Below, piece after piece: positions 43,330 to 53,689 of a stretch of DNA of 64,000 nucleotides. Position 1 is the first letter of the stretch. Each line of letters opens with the position of its first letter. Source of the DNA: Magicicada septendecula (Eukaryota; Arthropoda; Insecta; Hemiptera; Cicadidae); the NCBI GenBank assembly GCA_034769895.1, contig CM068373.1:280953158-281017157 (forward strand). The letters run 5' to 3'. The notes under the pieces were generated by a model that searched no databases, was not told the DNA's origin, and worked only from the letters and a program-made list of their open reading frames with translations. The position numbers were made by a program, and so were the translations under genes.

Positions 43330-44460
43330 GAATTTTGGTGGAGGTGAATTCTTTGCTCGTTGCGTTGCACAATGGAAATTGCGTATCGCCTTTGTCTCAA
43401 CCAATCTTGCTCAACACCGTTCTGTTAACACGTGGTCCGTTATAAATGAAATGAATTCGGTTGCACAATGATTTTATGAAAAGTCCGCCCAAAATGAAAT
43501 ACATAAAAATACATATGCCCCTAACTGTTACAAATAAAATTACCCAAAAATTGACCCGCTACAATATACTGAAAATATATACTGAAAATAAAACGTGTGA
43601 CTTTTTTATGTTCATTGTAAATATTGTTAAAATAAACATAAATACTACTATGTCTTGTCTCATTTAATTATCAACTCTTACTTGAATCTTAAATTCTTTG
43701 TTACAAAATCTCTCTTACTCCAAACACAACAAGCAACCTTTTACATGATGAATCAGTTCACTTGCCACTTGATACGGAAGTTCTCACTTCTGGTATGTGC
43801 CCACGGCACACCCAATTTTTTAATATATACACTAAATACACGGTCTTGAAGTCTATAATTATTTTTTGTTTTCATTCTGCAAAAATTTAACAGATAAATT
43901 ACATAACATTGTAATATCTGTTATTCACAATGGTGAATACAACCCCAAATGGTCAATGTTATAGTTTAATTCTCTTTTGCTACTTTATGGTGGCGGATAT
44001 TCAAGATCTAGGTAATCACAATGGATTTAATTTTGTCTTTCAAAACACCACTATTTGTAATTGGTATTACCCATTTTTCTTTGTTACTTGACTAATTCTG
44101 GAAGCGAAAACACATGTCCGTAAGCAATGGCCATTTAATTTGAGACGTAAATACTCCAGCTTTCAGAAAGTACAGCAGTGCACATGAACTAATCGATGGT
44201 GACAAATCATCTACACTATCAACGTGTGGAGTGAGAGTCCAAGTCAACCTCTCTGTTCAGAGAATCAGTTAGCATTATATTGATACATAATGCGGAAAAG
44301 CGTTAAGTAATATGAAACGTTCTACAAGCTTATCAAATGTGTCAGTGGAATCCGGCTGCAATTTGTGTGTGTACGTGATTCTCAGGCGCATTTGCTAGAC
44401 TGTGCCAGAATTCATGCGGCCGCACACACTGTGTCAAGGCCGCAATGAATTATGTTCTAG
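43330..44460. other. No gene recognised
   Basis: AT-rich and then mixed sequence. Two 64-68 codon frames (43461, 43655) lack any motif. Confidence 0.45.
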
Positions 44461-44509
44461 TGTTTTCTAGTAGACGCCTATTAGCAAATACTCTGGAACC
44501 TCAGCGAGG

Positions 44510-44540
44510 TATAAATACAAGTACTCAGGGACGCTCAGTT
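44510..44540 (+). promoter_or_regulatory. Core promoter: TATA box and arthropod initiator (possible LTR fossil)
   Basis: TATAAATA (44510-44517) is followed 25 bases later by TCAGTT, the arthropod initiator. The following ~250 bp is non-coding and ends in repeated TTAAT-rich text. A compact TATA/Inr without a gene after it often marks a long terminal repeat of an LTR retroelement, probably a lone, old one. Exact LTR ends were not resolved. Confidence 0.5.
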
Positions 44541-44936
44541 CAGTTATTGTTGGGCGAACTCTGTGAGTTTGAGTTGTGATATCTCAGTGCGGTTCGAGTA
44601 CTGTGGCGAAGTGTTACGTGTTTTATAATTGTGCGGACGATTTTAATACAATTGTGTTTTATATCAGTTGACTTTTTTTTTTATTGCGTGTGAACAATTT
44701 TTATTTGATTTCTTGTAAGAGACTGTCTAATTACAAACTGTTTAATTGTGATAATTAAAGCTGGTGATTAGTGACTTAATTGGTGTCTTGTATTTAGTTT
44801 TCCACTGTACCATACGATGATCAGTAGACTGTCGTTACAATATTGTAATGACTCTTGTCACTTAAACACAACTAGTTTTATTTCTCTTAAACCAAACATA
44901 CTATACTAAAACAAACTATTTCGCCTATACTAAAAT

Positions 44937-45222
44937 GAGGCATCCCCACTGGCTCAGTTGAAACAGAGCACAAAGTTTTTAGTCAGCCTTATTTATACAG
45001 TTAGGCTAATATGCTGCCCACAATGTTACAAACAAGCTGATAATTTACCAGAAAGTCTTCCCTATCCAATAACCCCCCCCCAAAAGTTACTTGTAATGGA
45101 CAGGGAAGACTTTGTTGTAAATTATGGGTTATTTGTAACATTGTGGGTACAGCATACTGTATAAACAGGGGCGAGTCAAGACCGTGTGCTCTGTCTCCGT
45201 CAAACCCATTGAGGATGCCTCA
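44937..45222. mobile_element. Foldback MITE, ~286 bp
   Basis: Starts TGAGGCATCC and ends GGATGCCTCA. The arms match inward over more than 100 bp (CAGAGCACA, TTTATACAG, CCCACAATGTTACAAA, AAAGTCTTCCCT), with a C-run near the centre (45074). No coding capacity, and no clear target duplication. Confidence 0.75.
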
Positions 45223-45224
45223 TG

Positions 45225-45640
45225 TTTCGTTTTAAAAGTAATAAGACGTTTAAAAAAACAGTAATTGGCAAAAACCACAAAGGTTGAGCATAGTTGTATT
45301 TGTCTGATGCTTTGATAATTGTTTTACTTAATTATAATAGTAGTATTTGAACCACTAAACATTTTATCTATTCTTAAAATTTTCATACTCCCCTACTTGT
45401 ACTTTGTCAACTGGCCTTATTTAATGTAGTATTATCATGACAGTAGTGTTCTACACTTTCGGATTATTTTATTTTTAAAATTGGTCAATTTATAGGTTAC
45501 TTTTGTTTTTAATTCTTGATTAATAATGAGAAACGTGACTATTAAGTACATGGTTGGCCCTTTACATTCAATACTTGAGACCACCCTCCACCACTGTTCC
45601 TTTATTATAAATTACTAAAGAATTACATACTAGCCGCAAC
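45225..45640. other. No recognised feature
   Basis: AT-rich sequence with no supported frame. Confidence 0.5.
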
Positions 45641-45649
45641 AAAACATGG

Positions 45650-46200
45650 AACAGACCAATGATAAAAAAAGACATACAACCTACTAACCTACTACAATAG
45701 AATTGAGCAGTAAATTAGGGTAAACAGAAAAATATACTGGTACAGCAAAATGAAAGACTACATGATGAAATTACAGAGAGGCTAAAACCATTTAGCAACA
45801 GGAAAAGTAACTTCTAGGAAGATAAGAAACCATGAAAGAACAAGAACTGAAATATTAAGGAAAGAAATTTTCCCCATATTTGCATATGGATCAGAATCAT
45901 GGCGGCATAAAAAAAGAGTGAAGCAAAAGATACAGTCAGTGAAAAATTAAAAACAAAAATCTGTAAAACACTGCTAAATAAAAATCAAATGAGACATAAC
46001 GAAGAGAAGACGAACGGGGAAAGGATGATTTGAAAAGTGTATGAGACTGACCAAGGACATGGCAGGATGAAATACAAAAAATGCTTGATAAGGTGGAGAA
46101 AACTGGTGGGGAAATATGAAAGAACATGGAATAGAGGAGACAGAAATAGACGAAGAGAACACCCCACACTAATCACAAGATATGAATAGGCCTATTCAAT
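45650..46200 (+). mobile_element. LINE reverse-transcriptase C-terminal relic
   Basis: Plus-strand pieces read RTEILRKEIFPIFAYGSESW and ...KCLIRWRKLVGKYERTWNRG. The 'IxPIxxYGSESW' block is the thumb entry of insect LINE reverse transcriptases. The downstream DNA is frameshifted. The three overlapping Ser/Phe-rich minus frames are shadows. Confidence 0.55.
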
Positions 46201-46632
46201 TATTCTGCTTGCAAGAAGACTTGGATATGTAGTATTATGCAAACACTGTAAAAAAGATTAATTTGCAGCTCTGTTTATTATTGTTTATTTGTACTTACTA
46301 ACATCACCATTTAATAAATTTATTTGTATGTCAAGAGATTGCGTTCGACATACATATGAACTACTACTTCAATGGACAAACGGATATTTCTGTTTAAATT
46401 TTTGAGCCACTTTTGTAAGTATTTATGTCTTCTTTTTCAGCTTTCCCCAAAAAACTATTTTAAAGTCACTTTCAAAAAATTTAAGGTCATCAAGATTTCA
46501 GGCCTGGTGGTAAGGTGATTATAAATCTAATGTGGAATGAGATTTGTCTGTACAACAAAACAAGTTAAGTTCCTCTGATTGAGGGTGTGTCACAAGGTAA
46601 CATGGAGTGCACGAACAACAGTTTAATACAAC

Positions 46633-46638
46633 TTTATT
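46633..46638 (-). terminator. Polyadenylation signal AATAAA
   Basis: AATAAA on the minus strand, ~120 bases after the stop of the RG-rich exon. A fitting 3' end for that gene. Confidence 0.5.
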
Positions 46639-46757
46639 TATGTATCAATTCACAGCATACTGGCATATACATATAGAGTATAAAAGATAAAAAATTTACA
46701 AGCTGCATGTTTACATAATGTACATGCATTTATACATACAGATGTATACAAACGCGC

Positions 46758-47535
46758 TCATTCAAATTCACTGGTATACTTTGTAGCCCATTTCTTGTCA
46801 GGGATTCGTTTTCTTTCAAATGATTTTTGCACACCACCTTCATTTGGACCATATGGATCTCTGACTGTCTGGACAGATCTGGTTTTTTGGAACTTCTGTA
46901 TAGATTTGCACTCTGCATCAAACTCTTTATGAGCAACAGGATCTTCATTTTCATGGTTCCCATTACTCACAGTTCTTGCTTTCCCACTAGGTCACAAATA
47001 ATTACTGAAATTGTCATGTCTCTTTGCGTGATTGATATTATGGTTGGTTGTGCTGATAGAATCTGTCACGCTTTCACCACTTGCCTCTACCAATTCAGAG
47101 TCTTCTGCATCATTACCCCTGTTTCTCCATGACATACTGGCATTTGGATTACTCTGTCTTCTTACATTCTGTTGTCCTCCACGTCCTCTGCCTCTACCTC
47201 TGTTTCCTGTACCCCTAAGACTACTACCAGCATTTGATTGATACGTGCCACTGTCTTTCCTATTATATCTTTGTTGCTTGTTTACTATTCCTTTGTACCT
47301 CTCAGTTAACACAACTGCCTCTTCCACTATCTCCTGTATTCGACTTGGCTCACCAGCAAATTTTTCTGATAGTGTGGGATCAAATTTATTCAATTTGTTC
47401 TCAAAGTCTTTCAGTAAACTTCTGTCTTCTTTGGCTAAATTGTCTTTACTCAATTCTGAATGTACTTCTGTACAAAGTATTTCATACATGTTCAGTGGAG
47501 TTTTCATATTCAAGAACATTATGATGTTTGTGTGC
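46758..47535 (-). CDS. 3' exon of a host gene: helical region plus RG-rich tract
   Basis: On the minus strand a poly-T tract and AG (47537-47536) precede an open frame. It reads MKTPLNMYEILCTEVHSELS, EKFAGEPSRIQEIVEEAVVL, then GTGNRGRGRGRGGQQNVRRQ, an RGG-type RNA-binding tract. After NFSNYL comes TGA (46994-46992), and the same frame continues PSGKARTVSNGNHENEDPVA to YTSEFE and a second TGA at 46760. The stretch past the first stop is as well-formed as the rest, so one base change, a sequencing error or read-through must be considered. The gene is not identified. The upstream TPR-like exons on the same strand could belong to it, but the phases do not join directly. Confidence 0.55.
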
Positions 47536-47539
47536 CTAA

Positions 47540-47924
47540 AAAAAAACAGATGCTGAAATACTTTAATTAATTTTGCTTGCAAATATTCATGGTTTTCAGT
47601 ATTCAAAACTACACTTTATGTGTTGATCTGTTAACAAAAACACAGGAAACACATGTTTTAAGCACAACACATCATATTTTTCTTGGTAACGGAGGATGGC
47701 TCATCACAGATTGGAGCAACGTTTGGTGTTAAAAAATAATAATAAACCATGTTAAACCATCTAAGAACAGTGTTAGTTTTAACGTTTCAATTATCTGTTT
47801 CCATTGTAATCAGACATTCATCGCACGCACGCACACGCGCGTGCACACACATACACATAGACACACACAAACCACTAGCCTGAATTACAAGTGCACTACA
47901 ATTTAAAAAACAAGATTCACATAC
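47540..47924 (-). other. Probable intron; CA/CG-rich patch
   Basis: Non-coding sequence between two minus-strand exon candidates. A simple alternating patch lies at 47822-47868. Confidence 0.4.
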
Positions 47925-48204
47925 TTTAAGGGCAGAAGAATCAGGGTCTGCGTCCATAATTTGTCCATAGTACTCAAGTGCTGTGATCAGATCTCTTTTT
48001 AAAAACAGGTAATATGATCCTATACAAGACAATGTGTTATGTTTGTTTGGTAACTCTCTCTGTATTGTTTAACATTTTTTCAAGAGCACTTAGGAGATCA
48101 ACATTTTTGTCATACGTGTATTTCAATCTTATGTAGTCTGCTGTAGCTCCAAATACACATAGGTCTGATGAAATTTTATAATGATACATAGCCATCTCAA
48201 TATC
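47925..48204 (-). CDS. TPR-like coding exon of a host gene
   Basis: 280-bp exon between the acceptor TTGTTACAG (48206-48205) and the donor GTATGTG. The first part reads DIEMAMYHYKISSDLCVFGA, TADYIRLKYTYDKNVDLLSA and LEKMLNNTER. After a one-base shift it continues LPNKHNTLSCIGSYYLFLKR, DLITALEYYGQIMDADPDSS, ALK. The 'A..Y...I..D P.S..AL' spacing is tetratricopeptide-like and recalls IFIT/TTC-type proteins. The shift makes the exon 280 instead of 279 bp, so it is either a pseudogene or carries a sequence error. Possibly the same gene as the exon candidate at 60695 and the RG-rich exon at 46758. Confidence 0.55.
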
Positions 48205-48620
48205 CTGTAACAAGGAAAGGAAAAAAATCATTTTGTTTTAAACAATTAATATAATTCTTGCACATGTGCATTTTTTAAGTAAAAACTAACTACAGTCAGT
48301 CTTTTGAAGAAAACTTTACTGTATTTATGCAAAAAAAAACTGTATCTAATTACAGTATTGTGAAAGAGAAAATTCTTGGGTCAAAAAAATGGCCACTATG
48401 ATTTTAAATTCAGTTCCAACTAAGTAAAACAAAATGGATCTACGTACTCCATTAGTAAACTCATACTGAAGCAGTTTTTTTAACTGTAACACCACTGTTA
48501 TTGTAGTGTTACACTCAAATGGTACACATATAGACCCTACAATTTATGTTTGCATCCTCTGTGTGTTCACTGTATCGGTCATGGTATTTGGTTAGCTGTT
48601 ACAGGATTTCAAAACAATGC
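48205..48620. other. No recognised feature
   Basis: AT-rich sequence, likely intronic. Confidence 0.4.
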
Positions 48621-48624
48621 AGCT

Positions 48625-49337
48625 ATCATACATGCTTTCGGTTGATTTTTTTATACCAGTGGGCGTTTTTTAACATTTCTGAAAAGCTCTAGAATTTTTA
48701 GATTTTTCCAATCGAAACCAAAGGGATCCGATGACTCCCCAATAATTGGCACAAATAAGCATTGTCAAACGGTCTTTAGTAACTTTGTGACCACGAGCAC
48801 TAGTTTCTCTCTTTGAAGCCAAAGTTGTAAAGCCTAATGCCTTTCAATTTAGGTCCGTTCCATTGGAATTGTACAGGAATTCAGGATCATAGTTTCTGGT
48901 TTTCATTTTCAATTGTTCAATGAAGAAGAAAGTTCTTTGCCACTCAAATTTAGCTTCTAAATACCATGCCTAGACTTAAAATTATGAAGCCAACCATTAC
49001 TGGCTTTAAATTCGAGTAAACCATCAATCTTTTCAGCAAATATTTTCATTTTTTCATATACAATGGGGTAGAAATTGACTGCTGCTACAAAAACCATGTA
49101 AAAACTCCACCTTCTAGCTCTTTTTTTTTAGCAGTTCTTGTCTTTTCTTTCTGGACAGTCTTCATGTTACCAAACAAAAACAAAGTTCAAAATTGAAGAA
49201 TTATTTTTCTTTATAGCAAATAGTGGATGTGCCTAATAATTTCAGCTAACTCTTTTATCAGACACTACTTCGCTTAATTGTTCAATAATTTTCACTTTGC
49301 CAGTCACTGACAACACATGTTTTCTTTTAGAAGACAT
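48625..49337 (-). pseudogene. pogo/Tigger (jerky-like) transposase relic
   Basis: Minus strand from ATG at 49337: MSSKRKHVV, then TGKVKIIEQLSE, SILNFVF, SNGWLHNFKSRHG, NYDPEFLYNSNGTDLN and KVTKDRLTMLICAN. This is the order of a Tigger/jerky transposase: an N-terminal helix-turn-helix, the CENP-B-like domain ending in WL.NFK.RHG, then the DDE start at the 'EFLYN' position. The catalytic Asp ('NADETGL') reads NGTDLN here, and stops and frameshifts are frequent. The C-terminal third is missing. Confidence 0.7.
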
Positions 49338-49344
49338 TTTAGTT

Positions 49345-49770
49345 ATAAGTACACATGGTGTGAGCACAAAACGTAAAAAAAAAACAGCAAAGTATGACGC
49401 AGAATGCACAAGGAAAACTACACAATAGACAAGAAGACATTGCCTCAGTGTACACTACAGTAATATGAGTGTGTGAGGTTGAGTGAAAGGCAGGGTATGG
49501 AGGGGGTGCGTACTTGGATTGTTTTATGTTAAGAATGCACCAGCGAGCAAATTCATACAAAATCAGCCTCCAACCATTCACCCTCTGCAAGCACAAAATT
49601 ACTTGTGAAAGACACTGTCCTATTCCAGTAAGTTTTATCCTGAAGTAGGTGCCACAACCAATTTTATGTGTCTGAGTTTATAGAACACTTGAGTGGAGAA
49701 CTAATGGTACTATTTCATAAACACATTGTCACTGGACAAATGGCGCCAATCATACACCTCTTCTTTTTTT
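49345..49770. other. No recognised feature
   Basis: No gene or repeat recognised. The minus frame at 49339-49596 has no motif. Confidence 0.45.
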
Positions 49771-49772
49771 GT

Positions 49773-49788
49773 GACCCTTAGAAGGGCC
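49773..49788 (-). promoter_or_regulatory. Histone 3' stem-loop with purine-rich downstream element
   Basis: The minus strand reads GGCCCTTCTAAGGGTC, a 6-bp stem with the 4-base loop TCTA. It is followed by CACAAAAAAAGAAGAGG, which fits the U7-binding histone downstream element. It marks the 3' end of a replication-dependent histone gene. Confidence 0.7.
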
Positions 49789-49789
49789 G

Positions 49790-50015
49790 TGTGGCGAGAA
49801 CGCTAACTGAGATGTATGTCCCGCCTGAGCCATGCTGTGATGTTCAGCAGCTTTGCCCACTGTTCGTGGCATACTGCAGTCCTCCATCGGTATGTAGAGC
49901 CCGCTGCTGTCCCAGTCGATGTCCATCGCTGGTTCTTCACATGGCAAGAGAGCAAAAAAAAGTCCATTCTTCTCTTCTTCCTGTTCCGTCTGGCTGGCTC
50001 TGTGGCGTCCGATGT
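49790..50015 (-). pseudogene. Decayed histone gene remnant upstream of the stem-loop
   Basis: GC-rich DNA between the LINE pair and the stem-loop. Near its end the minus strand has CATCACAGCATGGCTCAGG and GGACATACATCTCAG, similar to the end of histone H3 genes around the IMPKDIQLARRIRG codons, but it is not in a continuous frame. I would not name the histone with confidence. The processing signal is the firm evidence. Confidence 0.35.
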
Positions 50016-51790
50016 AGTGCGCCAAAAACACAACTGGGGGTTGCGCGGGTCGCGAGTAGTACAGTGTCCCGAGTCTCAGAAAGGACTCCTGCCACTGGGT
50101 CTGTTGGAGTTCAATATATACTTTTATCTACTTATGGGGGGGGGGTCTGAAACGACCTGCGATTGGTGGATTATACCACCGGGACTAGCAAACGAGGTCG
50201 CTTCCAGGACTCACCTGGTCGCGGGGTGTATTTACCAAGTCCGGCAATGAGGGAATTGTGGGTCACTCTGTCGGAACGAACATAGAATCGTCGCGCCAGG
50301 CGTCTCACGGTGTCATCAAGAGAGCGGACACCGAGTCCTCTCCTCAAAAGACGAGAAGAGTACCTCCGGGGGACTTTGCACGCGAGCTTCAGTCCCCGGT
50401 CGAGTACGCGCTGGAGCGTGATTCTATGACCACGAGCCAGGTATCCCCAAACAGGACAGGCGTAGGTAATCACCGGCAACACGTACGTGTTGACTATGAG
50501 CTTACCTAGCCGGGGGGTCATTGCCGGATTAGATAGCACGGGCCAGAGTCTACTGAGTTGCGCCGAAGCGCGTTGTCGGATGTAATTTGCATGGGTTCGC
50601 CAGGTGAGTCGGGAATCCACGTGGAGCCCGAGGTACTTGACGCTGTTGGTCCAGGGCACCTCGACGGGGCCTACTTTAAGCGGCCGAGGCCGCTTGCGTT
50701 TTCGCGAGAATATTATCGCGGCGCTCTTGGAAGCGTTAACGGCAACTCTCCAGTCATCGGTCCACCCGACATACGCGTCGAGTTGGCGCTGGAGCTTAAC
50801 GGCCGCATAACTCGCGTTCGGCTCTGAGGCAAAAGCCGCAGTGTCGTCCGCGAACAGCGACAGTTTCACTCCAGGAACTCGGGGCGTGTCGTTGACAAAC
50901 AACGAGAACAGGAGAGGCCCAAGGACACTTCCCTGAGGGACACCAGCGGTAATACGCCTCTCCGAAGAGAGAGCGTGGTCTACTCTCACTCGGAAGCTAC
51001 GGTCTCGCAGAAAGGTGCCGATCAAGTGAACGTAGCAGTCTGGGAGAAGGACTTCCGTTAGTTTGTAAAGGACACCCTCGTGCCACACGCGGTCAAAGGC
51101 TTTCTCTACGTCTAGGAAGATCGCAGCCGTCTGTTTGCCCTGGCAGCCAGCCTCGGTTATGCATTCCACGAGTCTCATCAGCTGATGAGTCGAGGAGTGC
51201 AGTTCACGAAAGCCGAACTGTTCGGGGATCAGCACGTCTAGTCTTTCTAGATGGTCGCGGATCCTACGCTGGATCAGACGCTCAAAAACCTTGGACGTCG
51301 CGGACAAGAGGCTGATGGGCCTGAGGTTCTCCACTCGAGAAGAATTCTTTCCCGGCTTGGGTATCACGATGACGGTAGCCGTTTTCCATTTCACCGGAAA
51401 ATAGGCCAATCTGAGGCATGAATTGAACAGGTCAGTGAGGAACTGGGTTCCTCGCTCCGGAAGGCGATGGAGGGCGGAATTCATGACTCCGTCCGGGCCA
51501 GGCGCCTTCCGGGGCTTGAGCTGAACAATCCTCTCAGAGACCTCCTCCGGGGAGATGGGCTCCGGCTGGACTGTGATATCAGCCGAAAGAAAGCGCTCTA
51601 CCTCGCGGCAGATTTGCTCAGTGAAGGCCGGGTTCTTGGATGGGTTGGGAGCGAACTGACGCTCTAAACTGTCAGCCAAGAACTCTGCCTTCTCGAGGGG
51701 GCGACCAAGGGGTTGACCGCCGGGTCCGGCCAGTGCGGGGAGAGGCGCGCGTTTGCGCTTTCCCGTTAGGGCACTGGGAATCCGCCAGAC
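50016..51790 (-). mobile_element. Jockey-type LINE, copy 1 (5'-truncated)
   Basis: 1,775-bp unit on the minus strand, GC-rich and nearly identical to copy 2. The 3' end is GTTTTTGGCGCACT with no poly(A). The 5' end (CTGGCGGATTCCC) abuts the 3' end of copy 2 directly. It holds the C-terminal ~530 codons of the reverse-transcriptase ORF and a ~150-bp 3' UTR. Confidence 0.85.
50171..51780 (-). CDS. LINE reverse transcriptase, C-terminal 2/3, frame open
   Basis: Copies element RNA into DNA at a nicked target. Blocks seen: LKPRKAPGPDGV, NLRPISLLSATSKVFERLIQ, EQFGFRELHSSTHQLMRLVE, AAIFLDVEKAFDRVWHEGVL (first Asp), GVPQGSVLGPLLFSLFVNDT, LSLFADDTAAFAS (the FADD catalytic pair), VKYLGLHVDSRLTWRTHANY and ITYACPVWG. 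These are Jockey-clade-like. The last residues are RPGESWKRPRLLVPVV. The frame upstream of LCFWRTVWRIPSALTGKRKR is the neighbouring copy's UTR. The endonuclease domain is missing, so it cannot move on its own, but the RT core is intact. Confidence 0.88.
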
Positions 51791-53032
51791 AGTGCGCCAA
51801 AAACACAACTGGGGGTTGCGCGGCCCGCGCGAAGCGCGGGTCGCGAGTAGTACAGTGTCCCGAGTCTCAGAAAGGACTCCTGCCACTGGGTCTGTTGGAG
51901 TTCAATTTATACTTTTATCTACTTATGGGGGGGGTCTGAAACGACCTGCGATTGGTGGATTATACCACCGGGACTAGCAAACGAGGTCGCTTCCAGGACT
52001 CACCTGGTCGCGGGGTGTATTTACCAAGTCCGGCAATGAGGGAATTGTGGGTCACTCTGTCGGAACGAACATAGAATCGTCGCGCCAGGCGTCTCACGGT
52101 GTCATCAAGAGAGCGGACACCGAGTCCTCTCCTCAAAAGACGAGAAGAGTACCTCCGGGGGACTTTGCACGCGAGCTTCAGTCCCCGGTCGAGTACGCGC
52201 TGGAGCGTGATTCTATGACCACGAGCCAGGTATCCCCAAACAGGACAGGCGTAGGTAATCACCGGCAACACGTACGTGTTGACTATGAGCTTACCTAGCC
52301 GGGGGGTCATTGCCGGATTAGATAGCACGGGCCAGAGTCTACTGAGTTGCGCCGAAGCGCGTTGTCGGATGTAATTTGCATGGGTTCGCCAGGTGAGTCG
52401 GGAATCCACGTGGAGCCCGAGGTACTTGACGCTGTTGGTCCAGGGCACCTCGACGGGGCCTACTTTAAGCGGCCGAGGCCGCTTGCGTTGTCGCGAGAAT
52501 ATTACCGCGGCGCTCTTGGAAGCGTTAACGGCAACTCTCCAGTCATCGGTCCACCCGACATACGCGTCGAGTTGGCGCTGGAGCTTAACGGCCGCATAAC
52601 TCGCGTTCGGCTCTGAGGCAAAAGCCGCAGTGTCGTCCGCGAACAGCGACAGTTTCACTCCAGGAACTCGGGGCGTGTCGTTGACAAACAACGAGAACAG
52701 AAGAGGCCCAAGGACACTTCCCTGAGGGACACCAGCGGTAATACGCCTCTCCGAAGAGAGAGCGTGGTCTACTCTCACTCGGAAGCTACGGTCTCGCAGA
52801 AAGCTGCCGATCAAATGAACGTAGCAGTCTGGGAGAAGGACCTCCGTGAGTTTGTAGAGGACACCCTCGTGCCACACGCGGTCAAAGGCTTTCTCTACGT
52901 CTAGGAAGATCGCAGCCGTCTGTTTGCCCTGGCAGCCAGCCTCGGTTATGCATTCCACGAGTCTCATCAGCTGATGAGTCGAGGAGTGCAGCTCACGAAA
53001 GCCGAACTGTTCGGGGATCAGCACGTCTAGTC
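51791..53032 (-). mobile_element. Jockey-type LINE, copy 2 (more strongly 5'-truncated)
   Basis: Head-to-tail with copy 1 and only a few per cent or less different. The 5' cut falls within the RT gene (ACTAGACGTGCTGATCC). The 3' UTR has a 16-base GC insertion (CCCGCGCGAAGCG region) relative to copy 1. Confidence 0.85.
51960..53032 (-). pseudogene. LINE reverse transcriptase, C-terminal half
   Basis: Open from RLDVLIPEQFGFRELHSSTH to RPGESWKRPRLLVPVV, with FLDVEKAFDR and FADDTA intact. The ~47 codons in front of RLDV in the same frame are flanking promoter DNA and not element. Fingers and endonuclease are missing. Confidence 0.8.
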
Positions 53033-53048
53033 TACCTATAGCAGTGGT

Positions 53049-53117
53049 CTTTTTATACCCTGACAGGTTGGTGTGCCATGAGCCTATCAGAGTGCTGCTG
53101 ATCCCTGATTGGCTGGC
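53049..53117 (-). promoter_or_regulatory. CCAAT and TATA promoter interrupted by the LINE pair
   Basis: The minus strand has CCAGCCAATCAG (CCAAT at 53112-53108), then GGGTATAAAAAG (53060-53049), about 50 bases apart. The LINE begins ~20 bases after the TATA box, about where transcription would start. The spacing is typical of histone promoters. The histone stem-loop lies on the other side of the LINE pair, on the same strand. Confidence 0.55.
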
Positions 53118-53169
53118 AGCAAGCTCATAAGGTGTCACGTGCAACCTCTCAGCTGGTATTGAGAGCAAA

Positions 53170-53689
53170 TGTTTGCCTCGCTGCCGTCACAACATATATT
53201 TTAAATCATTAAAAGCAAAATGCGATCTGTGAAACTCTGAATTACAGACGTTTTTAGTACTCTCGTACATAGTCTTCATTAACTCATATACTTAGTATAC
53301 GCAATATACGAGCCATTAGTTTTACATTTAAAACTTTCTTCAAATAGAGGATAATTTAATTCTAATAATATTAACAGTTACAGTAAATAAAAAATAACTA
53401 TTAGTGAAGTTGTTAATTTCACTGGGATAACATACATTTTTTAATTAAAAATTCATCCAATAGGCTATTAGTTTTTCAATTACTATTCATTGTATGGTGA
53501 TAGTCCCAGTCACCTTTTTTATTAAGTTTATTATGTTTATATAAGTCACCTTTTTTTATTATTTCTTATTATGTTTATTCCTGGATTGGGAAACTCCTCT
53601 TCTATATGTATTATGTGAATATTCATTCTCTTTCTACTTTCAATACTCTTGCGATGCCTCATCTTATTGTTTTGCTGTTGTCTCACAAG
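53170..53689. other. No recognised feature
   Basis: AT-rich sequence. No supported frame. Confidence 0.5.

Noticed and set aside
46992-46994. Selenocysteine codon
   Set aside because: No SECIS-like structure was noticed in the 3' UTR, and the protein is not a known selenoprotein type.
49790-50015. Histone H2A remnant
   Set aside because: The text before the stem-loop fits the end of H3 somewhat better. Neither is strong enough to name.
50258-52616. Plus-strand frames of 60-99 codons repeated in the LINE pair
   Set aside because: Shadows of the GC-rich reverse-transcriptase gene on the minus strand.
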